In this document: positions 55,396-64,000 of the stretch, piece after piece
Layout of the letters: the number at the start of each line of letters is the position of its first letter
How positions within the stretch are numbered: the first letter of the stretch is position 1
Source of the DNA: Flavivirga sp. 57AJ16
GTDB taxonomy: Bacteria > Bacteroidota > Bacteroidia > Flavobacteriales > Flavobacteriaceae
DNA: 64,000 nt
Assembly (NCBI RefSeq): GCF_028736925.1
Contig: NZ_JAQZAT010000004.1
Location: forward strand, 1-64,000
Direction: 5' to 3'
Made by a program: the position numbers and the translations under genes
Notes under the pieces: model-generated
What the model was told of the DNA's origin: nothing
Databases searched by the model: none
Seen by the model: only the letters and a program-made list of their open reading frames with translations

Positions 55396-56331
55396 TCACA
55401 TCACTGAGTGGTTCTTGTTAAGAATTGGCCAAAGCTGTTCATCAAATAAGCGTGCGGCCCCGACCAATGCTTCATTTTCTGCTTCTTCTGAGGCGAAAAT
55501 CTTAGTACTTAATCCATTGACTTCCAGAGATTCGTTCATAGCCTGTGAAAAAAGACCGAATGCTTTTGAAATATTACCTCCAAGCAGAACAGCTTGAGCT
55601 TCAAATTTTTTAATCCAAGGTGAAAGGATTTCCCCCAGGTTTGTACCAAACTGAGTGAATATTTCTTCAACATATTTATGTTTTCCTGCTTGCACGAGAG
55701 ATTTAACCCCATTAATTTTTACCCCATATTTTTTAAAGCTCTCAGCTTCAAACCATCGTGTTGAAAAATAATCATCAATGATTCCGTTTTTATATGGTAA
55801 ATGCCATAAGCATCCATGTTCAGGAACTGCAGTCCCTTCAAAAATGGGTACTCCTTTATCAACAAATGCTGAACCAAAACCTGTACCCAGTGTTACTACT
55901 ATGGACCTATCATAAGCACTCGTCTTACCTGTCCAAGAAGCTCCCACGGCAAAGGAGGTTGCGTCATTAAGAAACCGAAAATCAATATATTCAGGTAATT
56001 TTAGTCGCTTTCTTAATTCTTCGATAACATTAAGTCCATACAACGATTCGTATTTATTATTGCCTTTAAATAGTGCAGTGCCGTCACTATAATCGAAAGG
56101 TCCCGGTATAGCAAAAGAAATTCCTTGCAAATTATTGAGCCCCAGATTCATCATTGAGCGCCTTATTGCTAATGCCCACTTATCGAAGATAAAATTTTGG
56201 TCTTCACTGGAGTCCACTTCCATATGTTCAAGAGAGCGGTCCAGTATGGCCCCATCCTTACTTACCAGAGCACTTGTTACGTGACTTCCTCCTATTTCTA
56301 CACTTAGAATATATTTTGAATTATCATTCAT
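55396..56331 (-). CDS. ROK-family sugar kinase-like protein
   Basis: A 311-residue protein with the phosphate loop LSVEIGGSHVTSALV and the second glycine-rich block VVTLGTGFGSAFVDKG. The usual ROK zinc cluster (CxCGxxGCxE) after the conserved His is absent; the segment reads AVPEHGCLWHLPY and then NGIIDDYF. It could phosphorylate a hexose released from the glycan (for example glucose or mannose), or be a non-zinc regulator-like member. No DNA-binding HTH is present. It sits inside the sulfatase/GH38 cluster. Confidence 0.82.
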   Translation of the reverse strand: MNDNSKYILSVEIGGSHVTSALVSKDGAILDRSLEHMEVDSSEDQNFIFDKWALAIRRSMMNLGLNNLQGISFAIPGPFDYSDGTALFKGNNKYESLYGLNVIEELRKRLKLPEYIDFRFLNDATSFAVGASWTGKTSAYDRSIVVTLGTGFGSAFVDKGVPIFEGTAVPEHGCLWHLPYKNGIIDDYFSTRWFEAESFKKYGVKINGVKSLVQAGKHKYVEEIFTQFGTNLGEILSPWIKKFEAQAVLLGGNISKAFGLFSQAMNESLEVNGLSTKIFASEEAENEALVGAARLFDEQLWPILNKNHSVM

Positions 56332-56508
56332 CTATTTTACTAATAATTGTTTTTAAAACTTTTAAAATTCAGGTTCCCAACCTGATTTGTACTTGCACCC
56401 AAAAGTGCTATGTTACCTAGTAGTGGGTTCTCTTAACTGGTAAACCCATATCAAAAAGGCTTTCCTATTCCACAAGCAAATATTGGTCAACAATGCCATG
56501 CGATTGCT

Positions 56509-56540
56509 TATTTGAACAGGAATCGAACCTGTAAGTTTCG
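56509..56540 (-). other. tRNA T-arm-like fragment
   Basis: On the minus strand ACAGG TTCGATT CCTGT is a perfect 5-bp stem and a 7-nt loop of T-arm type, followed by TCAAATAA, like an acceptor end. The part to the 5' side does not give a canonical anticodon loop. It is probably a tRNA remnant or chance, with no complete tRNA. Confidence 0.3.
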
Positions 56541-56543
56541 CAC

Positions 56544-58019
56544 TCACTTTCCATTAAAATACTTCTTCAGGATGTATTCCGGTTGGTGTCCATCTGGTTT
56601 TCTACGTTTTTCAGCAGCCATCACATCGAATGCCATGGATTGCTTCTCGGAAGCGGTCAATGGCAATGTATCACCGGTTTCCTGTTGCCATTCTTTTAGA
56701 AGATCCATCATTTGCTCTACCCGCTCCTGGTTTTCAGGTAGTGCAGCCACGTTATTTAACTCATATGGATCACTGGCTAGGTCAAAAAGCTGCGTATGGC
56801 GCAACGCCGGGTATCTAATCAACTTCCATCTGTTACCCCTTACGGCGCGCATGTTTTTGGTAAATGTTGTATACAGTGAATTGCGTGTTTCGGCTTTTTC
56901 TCCCCTTATGATGGGAGCAAAATCAGCACCGTCCACACTATCCATAGCAGGCATTCCAATCAAATCGAGCAATGTTGGGTAAATGTCCAATAGATAGACC
57001 ATGGCGTCGGATTGCTTATTAACAGGTATGCCCGGTCCCGTAATCACAAAAGGGGATTTCATACTGTGCTCATACAAACTTTGTTTTCCCAACAAACCAT
57101 GACTGCCAAGTGCCAGACCATGATCTGAGGTATATACAATAATGGTGTTCTCCAGAAGACCTTGTGTCCTTAGGGTCTCAAGTATTCTACCAATCTGGGC
57201 ATCCATATGAGATATAAGTCCATAATATTCTGCAATGGATGACTTAATGTCTTTAGTACTTCTAGGATAAGCTGCGAGCCTTTCGTCCCTATGGTTCATT
57301 TCCCCATTGTTGAAGAGATGAACGGGAAGGTAATTTGGTGGTAAGGGCATGCCTTCTTCGTTATACATGTCCAGATATTCTTTGGGAGGGGTTCTAGGGT
57401 CGTGGGATGCGGTAAAAGCAACATACGTAAAAAACGGTTTGGAACGGTCCCCTTTCGCATAATCGTTCAGAAAGTCTATCGCCGCATCTGCAAATACTTC
57501 CGAAGAGTGGCCTACCGTCCTCTCTTCTGAAAACTTACCATCCCCTATTTTGTCCACTACAGGCACATTGAAATGGTCGCTCATCCCTGCAAAAAGTATA
57601 GTGTTACCCTGCTGAAAAGATTTGTTGAATGAAGGCCTTTTGTTATGCCATTTACCAGTGCCAAAAGTCACATAGCCGTTTTTGCCCAACATTTGGGGCA
57701 TGGTTTCTACACCTTTCATATCATTTCTTACCTTATGTACATATTTTCCGGTCATTAGCATCGCCCTACTTGGTACACATACTGCACCTCCATCTGCGCC
57801 CATGCAATACATATTGGTAAACTTCATGCCCGAAGCGGCCAATCGGTCAATATTTGGCGTTTTGACATATTCATTTTCATATCCCACAGCATCGGCTCGT
57901 TGGTCGTCACTAAAAATGATGAGAATGTTTGGTCTATCTTTTGGGGTCTGTGCTTGTAAATTGTACCCAACTATTATTAACAGTATAAATATTAGTTTGG
58001 TGCTTTTAAAGTATTGCAT
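56544..58019 (-). CDS. S1-family sulfatase (formylglycine type) 4
   Basis: A 491-residue exported sulfatase. Metal site IIFSDDQRADA; formylglycine motif GAVCVPSRAMLMTG with Cys at residue 81; GTGKWHNKRP; and IVYTSDHGLALGSHGLLGK. The DDQRADA and GSHGLLGK signature resembles heparan/glucosamine or iduronate-type and choline-type S1 sulfatases. It is directly downstream of the GH38 gene with a 39-bp gap. The region 56332-56508 holds only short inverted repeats. Confidence 0.93.
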   Translation of the reverse strand: MQYFKSTKLIFILLIIVGYNLQAQTPKDRPNILIIFSDDQRADAVGYENEYVKTPNIDRLAASGMKFTNMYCMGADGGAVCVPSRAMLMTGKYVHKVRNDMKGVETMPQMLGKNGYVTFGTGKWHNKRPSFNKSFQQGNTILFAGMSDHFNVPVVDKIGDGKFSEERTVGHSSEVFADAAIDFLNDYAKGDRSKPFFTYVAFTASHDPRTPPKEYLDMYNEEGMPLPPNYLPVHLFNNGEMNHRDERLAAYPRSTKDIKSSIAEYYGLISHMDAQIGRILETLRTQGLLENTIIVYTSDHGLALGSHGLLGKQSLYEHSMKSPFVITGPGIPVNKQSDAMVYLLDIYPTLLDLIGMPAMDSVDGADFAPIIRGEKAETRNSLYTTFTKNMRAVRGNRWKLIRYPALRHTQLFDLASDPYELNNVAALPENQERVEQMMDLLKEWQQETGDTLPLTASEKQSMAFDVMAAEKRRKPDGHQPEYILKKYFNGK

Positions 58020-58058
58020 AATTAATGTGTATTTATTTTAAGCGTTTTATTAAAAATA

Positions 58059-60587
58059 TTATTCGGAGATTTTCTTATAATTAAAGTTTATCATAAAGGT
58101 TCGAATCTGGTCTCGCCCTATTTTGAATCGAATCTCCTTCCCTTCAGCTTCAATTGTACTCCGAGGTTCAATAGGCTGTTCTAAGTGATTGCACTCGATG
58201 ACCGATGAAACATTGTAGGGCAGTTGCACCGTCACATCTTCTTCCCTTCCTTCAGTTTCAACAATTCTTAATATAATATCATCTGGGTGATAGGCATCCT
58301 GCCTGGTCTTAAGGCTCGAAATGATTACATGGTCACTATCGATACCAAAAAATGATTTTTCCAAAGGATAGGAATTTTCATTATAAAACCAACCGGATAT
58401 TTGTCCAGGGTGGTGATTTTCCCGATTGGCAATGAGCGTTTGGTTGTGCTCCAGAGCTCTTAATGGAATATCTGCATCCTTCCAATCACCTTCGTGCGCT
58501 ATTAAGGCGTATTTAAATGAATGCATGCCCTCATCCGTTCTGGGGTCCATACCCCGAGCACCTCGAACCACGGACATCACAAGCTTGCCTTCTGTAATGG
58601 TGAAACCATATTTGCCATCGTTCAATAAGGAAACACCCCAGTTATTGTTCGAACAATCTATCCATTTATGTGCCGGGAAATATTTTCCGGTTTCTGCTCT
58701 TTGGATATAGCCATAAGGTTGTGAATAAAATGCATCGCCTTTTTCAACACCAGTAGGAAACACAACCTGCAATATCTTATTGTGACTATGCCAATCCACC
58801 TCCATCTTAAAATCTATTTGGTTGGAGTCTGCATTCAATGTCATATACCGCGTGAAATTGGAAGATTGAAAATTGTCCTCCCACTTCAAAACAACTTGCA
58901 ATGGGGATTGAAATATTATTTCGGGTTTTTTCAATGGCTCAATCTTAAATTCCTTCCCTGTCAATTTCGTACCCCATGCATTCCCATGGTCCTCCAATAG
59001 TTCCATTTTATTTCCTGTACCTTCGAGTACTTCTCCCTTCAGCTTTTTACTGAATATGCTGGAAACCCCACTGTTGTCCCACTTAATGATATAGTGGCTA
59101 TTTTCAATCTGATTAGTTCCTACTTTTATATCGGAGATTGCTTTTCCAGGGTTTTCCTCTACAATTTCATATACCTTGTATCCTAAGGCAGGAACATTTT
59201 CCGCTTGGACAGCAATTTTAAATTGTAACCCATCTTCCGATTCTTTAAGAATTGAATATGGTACGTTCTTTCCCGTGCTATCTTTCAACCTGAAAGATGG
59301 TACTTTTTTCGGTAAAGTAAAATCTGCTTCTATGTATTGGCTTACCGACCACGAATGTGGATTATAAACCACCAAAGACGTGCCTTTTATATTCTCGGTA
59401 TTGATTCGGCTTCCAATAATTTCAAGTCCCGCCGTTAATTGCTCTGAGGTAATCTTGTCCAGTTTTTCATAATCCTTATAAACATCGTTGACACCAAGTC
59501 CAGCTAGGGTTCCAGGAATAACATCATGGAATTGATTGAACAATAATATCCGCCATGCATCTTTAAAATCTTCACGTGGATAAAAAGGTTTGGCTTGGTT
59601 TAAGCAACCGATTACCGAAAACTTTTCGGTTGTTAACAGCTTATTTTCATGATAGCGGTTCAGTTTTTTAATTCGTGCTTGCGAGGTATAGCAACCTTGC
59701 CATTGTCCGCCCCTGGGCTGGATACTGAATTCCGTTTTTAGAACGGGCCATTCCTTATCCACTTGGCGCAATTCATTGAAGTAATTTTCCGGGGATACAA
59801 ATTCGAACTCTAGATTGGCCTTGTCCGACAACCTTTGCATCGCTAAAAAATCGTTTTCCTTCGGCCCGCCTCCATGGTCTCCTTCTCCGATGGTCACCAT
59901 TGGTGAATCGTATCCACTTACGTCCACCCAATCTTTTATATAATCGGGCATCCTTTTAAAATCAGGATTATAGTGGTCCGGTATTTTATAGGCCAACAAC
60001 CTAGAGCCATCTTTGGATTCCCACCAAAAGACTTTTTTGCCTTCCGGTGCGTTCCTGCTGAATACATAGGTGTCTATTCCACATCCGCTATAGATTTTTG
60101 GCAGGGTAACAATATGGCCGGTAAAGGCATCGGGAGACCAAGCAATATGGATGTTTTCAATCCCCAGGTTTTTGGAGTAGTAATCCCGACCCACAAGAAA
60201 CTGTCGGATCAAGCTCTCACCTGAGGGCATAGTTTCATCGGTCTCTACCCACTGTCCACCTACTAAACTCCATCTTTTGTCTTTAATACTTTGTTTGATT
60301 TGTTCGAACAGGTCCGGAAAATTCTTTTGTACTACATCATAGTACACCAGGGAACTCTGGGCAAAGTGCACATTAGGACGCTCGTCCATGACCTGGAGCA
60401 CATTGGAAAAGGTATTATATATCTCGCGCCTCTCGATCTCATTCCACCTCCAACGGTACACGGGATCCATATGCGCATGGCCGATAACCTTTACTTTTTG
60501 GGTTTCAGACTTTTCTGTTAACGATTGGCTACTGGCATTATAGTTTATGAGTAAAGATAATATCGATACAAATAGTACACGTTTCAT
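58059..60587 (-). CDS. GH38-family alpha-mannosidase
   Basis: An 842-residue exported glycosidase. The GH38 zinc site is GHAHMDPVYRWRW (His39, Asp41), the catalytic nucleophile Asp lies in IAWSPDAFTGH, and further metal/active-site residues lie in NQFHDVIPGT. The C-terminal half is the GH38 beta domain. It is known to hydrolyse alpha-linked mannose with retention. It is the only recognised glycoside hydrolase in this locus, so mannose-containing sulfated glycan is a reasonable substrate guess, but no endo-acting enzyme is visible. The gene lies between DUF1080 and sulfatase 4. Confidence 0.93.
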   Translation of the reverse strand: MKRVLFVSILSLLINYNASSQSLTEKSETQKVKVIGHAHMDPVYRWRWNEIERREIYNTFSNVLQVMDERPNVHFAQSSLVYYDVVQKNFPDLFEQIKQSIKDKRWSLVGGQWVETDETMPSGESLIRQFLVGRDYYSKNLGIENIHIAWSPDAFTGHIVTLPKIYSGCGIDTYVFSRNAPEGKKVFWWESKDGSRLLAYKIPDHYNPDFKRMPDYIKDWVDVSGYDSPMVTIGEGDHGGGPKENDFLAMQRLSDKANLEFEFVSPENYFNELRQVDKEWPVLKTEFSIQPRGGQWQGCYTSQARIKKLNRYHENKLLTTEKFSVIGCLNQAKPFYPREDFKDAWRILLFNQFHDVIPGTLAGLGVNDVYKDYEKLDKITSEQLTAGLEIIGSRINTENIKGTSLVVYNPHSWSVSQYIEADFTLPKKVPSFRLKDSTGKNVPYSILKESEDGLQFKIAVQAENVPALGYKVYEIVEENPGKAISDIKVGTNQIENSHYIIKWDNSGVSSIFSKKLKGEVLEGTGNKMELLEDHGNAWGTKLTGKEFKIEPLKKPEIIFQSPLQVVLKWEDNFQSSNFTRYMTLNADSNQIDFKMEVDWHSHNKILQVVFPTGVEKGDAFYSQPYGYIQRAETGKYFPAHKWIDCSNNNWGVSLLNDGKYGFTITEGKLVMSVVRGARGMDPRTDEGMHSFKYALIAHEGDWKDADIPLRALEHNQTLIANRENHHPGQISGWFYNENSYPLEKSFFGIDSDHVIISSLKTRQDAYHPDDIILRIVETEGREEDVTVQLPYNVSSVIECNHLEQPIEPRSTIEAEGKEIRFKIGRDQIRTFMINFNYKKISE

Positions 60588-60639
60588 TAAGTTTTTTTAA
60601 ATTTCAAATTAATTATATTATTTCTTTTATTCCATGTGG

Positions 60640-61575
60640 TTATTTTATATCAAAATCTGGTATAGATTCGATATACTCAACAGTTATGTCTCTAAAAAAA
60701 ATTTCTGCTGCTTCTGATTGGAGTTGTATCTTACCTTTTGTTAAAGGCACAATTTCCCCATTAATAACCTGACCTATATCGGTCAAGTGCATATTCTTAT
60801 GCCCGTTCACCACATGTATGCTTTCTCTGCCGTATGCATAAATATCAAGCCGATTCCATGCTCCATATTCCTTTTCGAAATCCCCTGATTTTTGGCAATA
60901 TCTTTCTCCTCGCATATTAAAGGTGTTGCATGGTGCTTGTGAATGGTATGTGAAGTTTTCATTCCCATCCATTTTTATGGCCCTTACCCGAGTAGAAGTG
61001 GAATCGACGCACCATACATCTCCTGTATCCCCTTCTTGAACCTGAAGTTCCAATGAACGCATCCATGCTCCAGCCCTAGCGCCTTCTTTGCCTACAGCAT
61101 AGTACATTATGCCACTATCTCGTTTGTGGTCCTCTCTTGGAGGGTATTTTCTCTCTCCCCATTTAAACTCCAAGCTTAAATGAAAGTTTTCATACGGTTT
61201 TTCAGAAATCAAAACACCAAGAACTTCGCCCGAAACACGAATGGCCGGTGCTCCATCCTTTTGCACTACTGAAAATACGTTAAGAGGGTCGTTGTTCAAC
61301 CCCAAGGGCTCAACATATTTACCATCTTCCATTTTTAGCCCTTCGACCTTTGAAGTAGGCTCTGGAGGTCTTAAATAACTGTACCAACCACTCAAATCTT
61401 TTCCATTGAACAATGAAATGGGAACGTTATCAAAACCAACTTCATCAGCACTTGCATTACCAGAGCCTGATTTTTTATAACCACACGATATAACCAATAA
61501 TGCCAAAAACAGGATTAATGGGCGCTTGTTTTTAACCGTTAGTTTGTTAAATCTAAAATATCTTCTGCTCATCAC
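60640..61575 (-). CDS. DUF1080 (3-keto-disaccharide hydrolase-like) lipoprotein
   Basis: A 311-residue lipoprotein (lipobox VISC). The DUF1080 domain begins ISLFNGKDLSGWYSYLR; SGIMYYAVGKEG is in the middle, and KGKIQLQSEAAEIFFRDITV is near the end. The domain is a concanavalin-like fold shared with 3-keto-disaccharide hydrolases. It is 47 bp downstream of the MFS porter gene and 52 bp upstream of the GH38 gene. A second DUF1080 gene closes the same locus. Confidence 0.88.
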   Translation of the reverse strand: MMSRRYFRFNKLTVKNKRPLILFLALLVISCGYKKSGSGNASADEVGFDNVPISLFNGKDLSGWYSYLRPPEPTSKVEGLKMEDGKYVEPLGLNNDPLNVFSVVQKDGAPAIRVSGEVLGVLISEKPYENFHLSLEFKWGERKYPPREDHKRDSGIMYYAVGKEGARAGAWMRSLELQVQEGDTGDVWCVDSTSTRVRAIKMDGNENFTYHSQAPCNTFNMRGERYCQKSGDFEKEYGAWNRLDIYAYGRESIHVVNGHKNMHLTDIGQVINGEIVPLTKGKIQLQSEAAEIFFRDITVEYIESIPDFDIK

Positions 61576-61622
61576 CCTTCATTTTATTATTGCTTTAATT
61601 AATTTTTTTACGGGTATGACTC

Positions 61623-62951
61623 TTAAACACCCAGTTTTTTTTGAATATCTTCTAGTGAAACACCCTTAGTCTCTGGCATTATAAATAAGGCAAATAGCAA
61701 CTGGAATACCATCATGCCTGCAAAAATCACAAAAATTGGCCAAGGGTTATCCTTGAAAACATTGATGACCACCGGTCCCAATAGTGTAATTAGGGCCGCA
61801 AACACCCAATGCGTTCCTGTACCCCAGGAAGCTCCAAAAGCCCGGGCATGGTTTGGAAATATTTCAGCTATAAATACCCAAATGATGGCACCCTGACCAA
61901 CTGCATGCGAGGCAATAAAAGCCATAATTGAGGCTAGGAGTACCCCTGCACCAAGATCGGCATAGAACGACAGGGCTATCATTAGCAAACTAGAAATATA
62001 ACCTATAGATCCAATAATTAATAACTGCCGTCTTCCAATCCGGTCTATGAGGTACATGCCCACGAAGGTGAAAATCAGGTTGATCCCTCCAATTGCTATC
62101 GAATTGAAGAGCGATTCCTTTACTGCAAGTCCCGCTATCTCCAGAATCTCTGGTGCGTAGTACAATACAAAATTGATTCCCGACAGTTGGTTGAAAAAAG
62201 CGATAAGAAAGGCCAACAGAAGCGGCTTCCTGTACCTAGTGAAAATAGACCCTTCATGTTTTTCCTCTATTTTCTCTGCATTTTCTATCTGCTGGAGTTC
62301 TGCTTCCACATCATCCACTCCCATCTTTTCCAATACGTCACGTGCGCCATCTTTGTCATGCCTCTCGGTAACCAGCCATCTTGGGCTTTTGGGTATAAAA
62401 AAGACCGAAACAAAGTAAATAGCCGCCGGAAGCCCTTCTATGCCCATCATCCAGCGCCAATCATTGGCCCCATCAAAGCCTTTGAGCAGGTAGTTTGAAA
62501 AGAAGGCTATTAAAATACCAAGAACAAGGTTGAACTGATACAGTGCCACCAATCTTCCCCTGTTTTTTGCCGTGGATATCTCTGATATGTACATCGGTCC
62601 TGCTACAGTGGACGCTCCTACCCCCAGTCCCCCGACAAACCTAAAAAAGGAGAAAGAATACGGGTCTGGTGCAAGCCCTGAACCAACGGCCGAAATGAAG
62701 TATAGTGCTCCAATCCAGATGAGTGTTTTTTTTCGTCCAAGGTGTTGGCTTGGTATGCCCCCCAACAACGATCCTACTACTGTGCCCCACAGTGCCATGG
62801 ACATGATAAAGGTGCCATGGAACCAGGGACTGGTATCCCATAGTTCTTTAATTGGTAAGTTGGCCCCGGATATTACTACGGTATCAAATCCGAATAAAAA
62901 CCCTGCCAATGAGGCCGTAAACGACCACATGCCCTGATTGCTTATTTTCAA
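61623..62951 (-). CDS. MFS sugar porter
   Basis: A 442-residue transporter with 12 predicted helices. Sugar-porter signatures are present: GFDTVVISGANLPIKELW, GRKKTLIWIG, GRLVALYQFNLVLGIL, IPKSPRWLVTERH, and GIEGLPAAIYF with the later PETKGVSLEDIQKKLG. It should import a monosaccharide through the inner membrane by proton symport. Its place before DUF1080 and GH38 suggests the released sugar as substrate. Confidence 0.93.
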   Translation of the reverse strand: MKISNQGMWSFTASLAGFLFGFDTVVISGANLPIKELWDTSPWFHGTFIMSMALWGTVVGSLLGGIPSQHLGRKKTLIWIGALYFISAVGSGLAPDPYSFSFFRFVGGLGVGASTVAGPMYISEISTAKNRGRLVALYQFNLVLGILIAFFSNYLLKGFDGANDWRWMMGIEGLPAAIYFVSVFFIPKSPRWLVTERHDKDGARDVLEKMGVDDVEAELQQIENAEKIEEKHEGSIFTRYRKPLLLAFLIAFFNQLSGINFVLYYAPEILEIAGLAVKESLFNSIAIGGINLIFTFVGMYLIDRIGRRQLLIIGSIGYISSLLMIALSFYADLGAGVLLASIMAFIASHAVGQGAIIWVFIAEIFPNHARAFGASWGTGTHWVFAALITLLGPVVINVFKDNPWPIFVIFAGMMVFQLLFALFIMPETKGVSLEDIQKKLGV

Positions 62952-63207
62952 TGTATTTAATTTAGGTTATAAAAATTAGTTAGTATATGTCGATAACTTG
63001 TTTGCGCAACTCCACTATCGCAGTGAAATAAGTTTTTAAATAATGACTCGATTTTATCATTAGCCATTATAACAGGAAGAATAATTTAAATAGCTTTGAT
63101 TGTTTAAATTTCAATCATATTTCACAAAATTCATCCGTATGGAAGAACCATAAAGTGCATAAACTAATTCTAACCTAACTTTATTCTAGTCACACAAGCC
63201 CATAATA
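62952..63207. other. MFS upstream region, no gene seen
   Basis: About 250 bp, AT-rich, likely with the promoter of the MFS gene, but no convincing element was found. Confidence 0.35.
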
Positions 63208-63247
63208 TTACCTGCTGCTATTTTAATAATAAAACTGCAGCAGGTAA
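63208..63247 (-). terminator. Strong terminator between susD and the MFS gene
   Basis: TTACCTGCTGC and GCAGCAGGTAA pair exactly (11 bp) around an AT-rich loop. It lies about 45 bp after the susD stop, separating susD from the porter gene. Confidence 0.7.
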
Positions 63248-63291
63248 AGGTTATCATTCTGAAAGCACTTTACACTAAATCAAAGCTCTCT

Positions 63292-64000
63292 TTACCACCC
63301 TGGGTTTTGAGTTAAATCTGGATTTAAATCTCTTTCTGCTTCAGGAATAGGGTATAAGAAATAGCCTGGAAAAGATCTTCTAGTATCAAGTTTCACGGTA
63401 CCCGTAAAATCAAATATATCCTCATCCAAAGAACTTAAATTAAAACTAGGATCATTCTCATACCATCTTCTAAAATCTGAGTAAAACATACCCTCAGCAG
63501 CAAGTTCTATCATTCGTTCTTCCCTAATCAAATCTCTTACTTCAGCCTGGGTACCTACAGGAATATCCGGCATATCTACTCTGTCCCTTACTTGGTTAAC
63601 TGCCCAATATAAATCATCAGACGCATTACCTGCATTAGCAGCACTGGCTTCATTTCGTGCTTCAGCATACATTAACAAAACATCTGCATATCGTATTACT
63701 GGATAATCAATCCCCGAGTGTCTACGAACCGCACTTTCATCACCAACATTAACAAATTTACGCCAGCCATAATGGTTGTTCGTGTTATTTACTGTTCTCA
63801 TACATGGATACGGGTCATTACCTGTATCTCTTGGATAACGAAATTCATAAGTTGTATTGTTCCTTCCTACGAATAAAGAAAATGGACGAATGATACTCGC
63901 TTCTAATCGAGGATCTCTATCTGCAAAATATTGATTGACATCATCTCTATTTTCCCAGTCAAAAGCTCTTCCATTATTAGTTTCAAAATCGGCTAAAAAC
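63292..64000 (-). CDS. susD: SusD-like lipoprotein, C-terminal part, cut by the window end
   Basis: The frame is open from the window edge; the first visible in-frame residues read FLADFETNNGRAFDWENRDD. Typical SusD signatures follow: ADRDPRLEASIIRP, GIDYPVIRYADVLLMYAEAR, LIREERMIELAAEGMFYSDF and RRSFPGYFLYPIPEAERDLN. About 236 residues are visible, nearly half of the protein. The N-terminus and the partner SusC must lie beyond 64000. This is the surface glycan-binding protein of the sulfatase locus. Confidence 0.93.
   Translation of the reverse strand, partial: FLADFETNNGRAFDWENRDDVNQYFADRDPRLEASIIRPFSLFVGRNNTTYEFRYPRDTGNDPYPCMRTVNNTNNHYGWRKFVNVGDESAVRRHSGIDYPVIRYADVLLMYAEARNEASAANAGNASDDLYWAVNQVRDRVDMPDIPVGTQAEVRDLIREERMIELAAEGMFYSDFRRWYENDPSFNLSSLDEDIFDFTGTVKLDTRRSFPGYFLYPIPEAERDLNPDLTQNPGW

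Noticed and set aside
56509-56600. Complete tRNA gene
   Set aside because: Only a T-arm and acceptor-like end are seen; a T33-containing anticodon loop and D-arm are absent.

Overview
The window is low-GC DNA with a Bacteroidota (most likely marine Flavobacteriaceae) signature: SusC/SusD pairs, a FecI/FecR sigma/anti-sigma pair, a type IX secretion sorting domain, many lipoprotein signals and several sulfatases. No rRNA, complete tRNA or CRISPR array was seen, so the organism cannot be named from this sequence alone.

Layout. 1-0.4 kb holds transposase remnants. 1-18 kb, all on the minus strand, is a FecI/FecR-controlled uptake locus. In transcription order it runs: ECF sigma factor, FecR, an M16-type half-peptidase lacking its zinc motif, a 55-residue FecR N-terminal copy, a T9SS-exported protein with three nearly identical 151-residue repeats, an STN-containing SusC, SusD, a VCBS-repeat protein, a DsbD-alpha-like domain and a TlpA-like thioredoxin. 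The mix of TonB-linked import, peptidase and thiol-redox parts fits uptake of a peptide or disulfide-containing substrate better than a plain glycan, but this is inference. 20-26.5 kb is a heavy-metal RND efflux operon (His-rich exported small protein, CzcA fused to a TolC-like domain, CzcB). 27-32 kb holds an HGSNAT/NagX-like membrane acyltransferase lying between two copies of a transposon-like repeat, a DUF2652 cyclase-fold protein, a GH3-like acyl-adenylating enzyme and an HExxH metallopeptidase. 33-45 kb holds a cardiolipin synthase, two very small membrane or lipoprotein genes, two paralogous AraC regulators, an atypical SRAP protein, an HD-phosphohydrolase fused to a Pycsar-effector-like membrane domain, and a large phosphoesterase/beta-barrel fusion. 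45-64 kb (minus strand) is a sulfated-glycan utilization locus: SusD (cut by the window end), MFS sugar porter, two DUF1080 proteins, GH38 alpha-mannosidase, four S1 sulfatases, ROK kinase, PhoD-like phosphatase, sialate O-acetylesterase and a cytochrome c/VCBS lipoprotein.

The intergenic DNA is crowded with short non-coding repeats. At least three families look like non-autonomous transposons with terminal inverted repeats. One of them (here family A) shows 3-bp target duplications at all three complete copies, and a fourth, partial copy supplies the stop codon of a DUF1080 gene. Other families are large palindromes, small terminator-like hairpins with a conserved flank, a tandem 8-bp repeat between czcA and czcB, and about 100-bp tandem repeats flanking the fecI-fecR pair.

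How the parts may work together. In the first locus the SusC STN domain would signal through FecR to the ECF sigma factor, which would drive the uptake genes. In the last locus, extracellular or periplasmic sulfatases and the esterase would strip substituents, GH38 would release mannose, and the MFS porter and ROK kinase would take the sugar into metabolism. The DUF1080 and cytochrome c proteins suggest a 3-keto-sugar oxidative branch. All functional assignments rest on motif recognition by eye; no searches were run.
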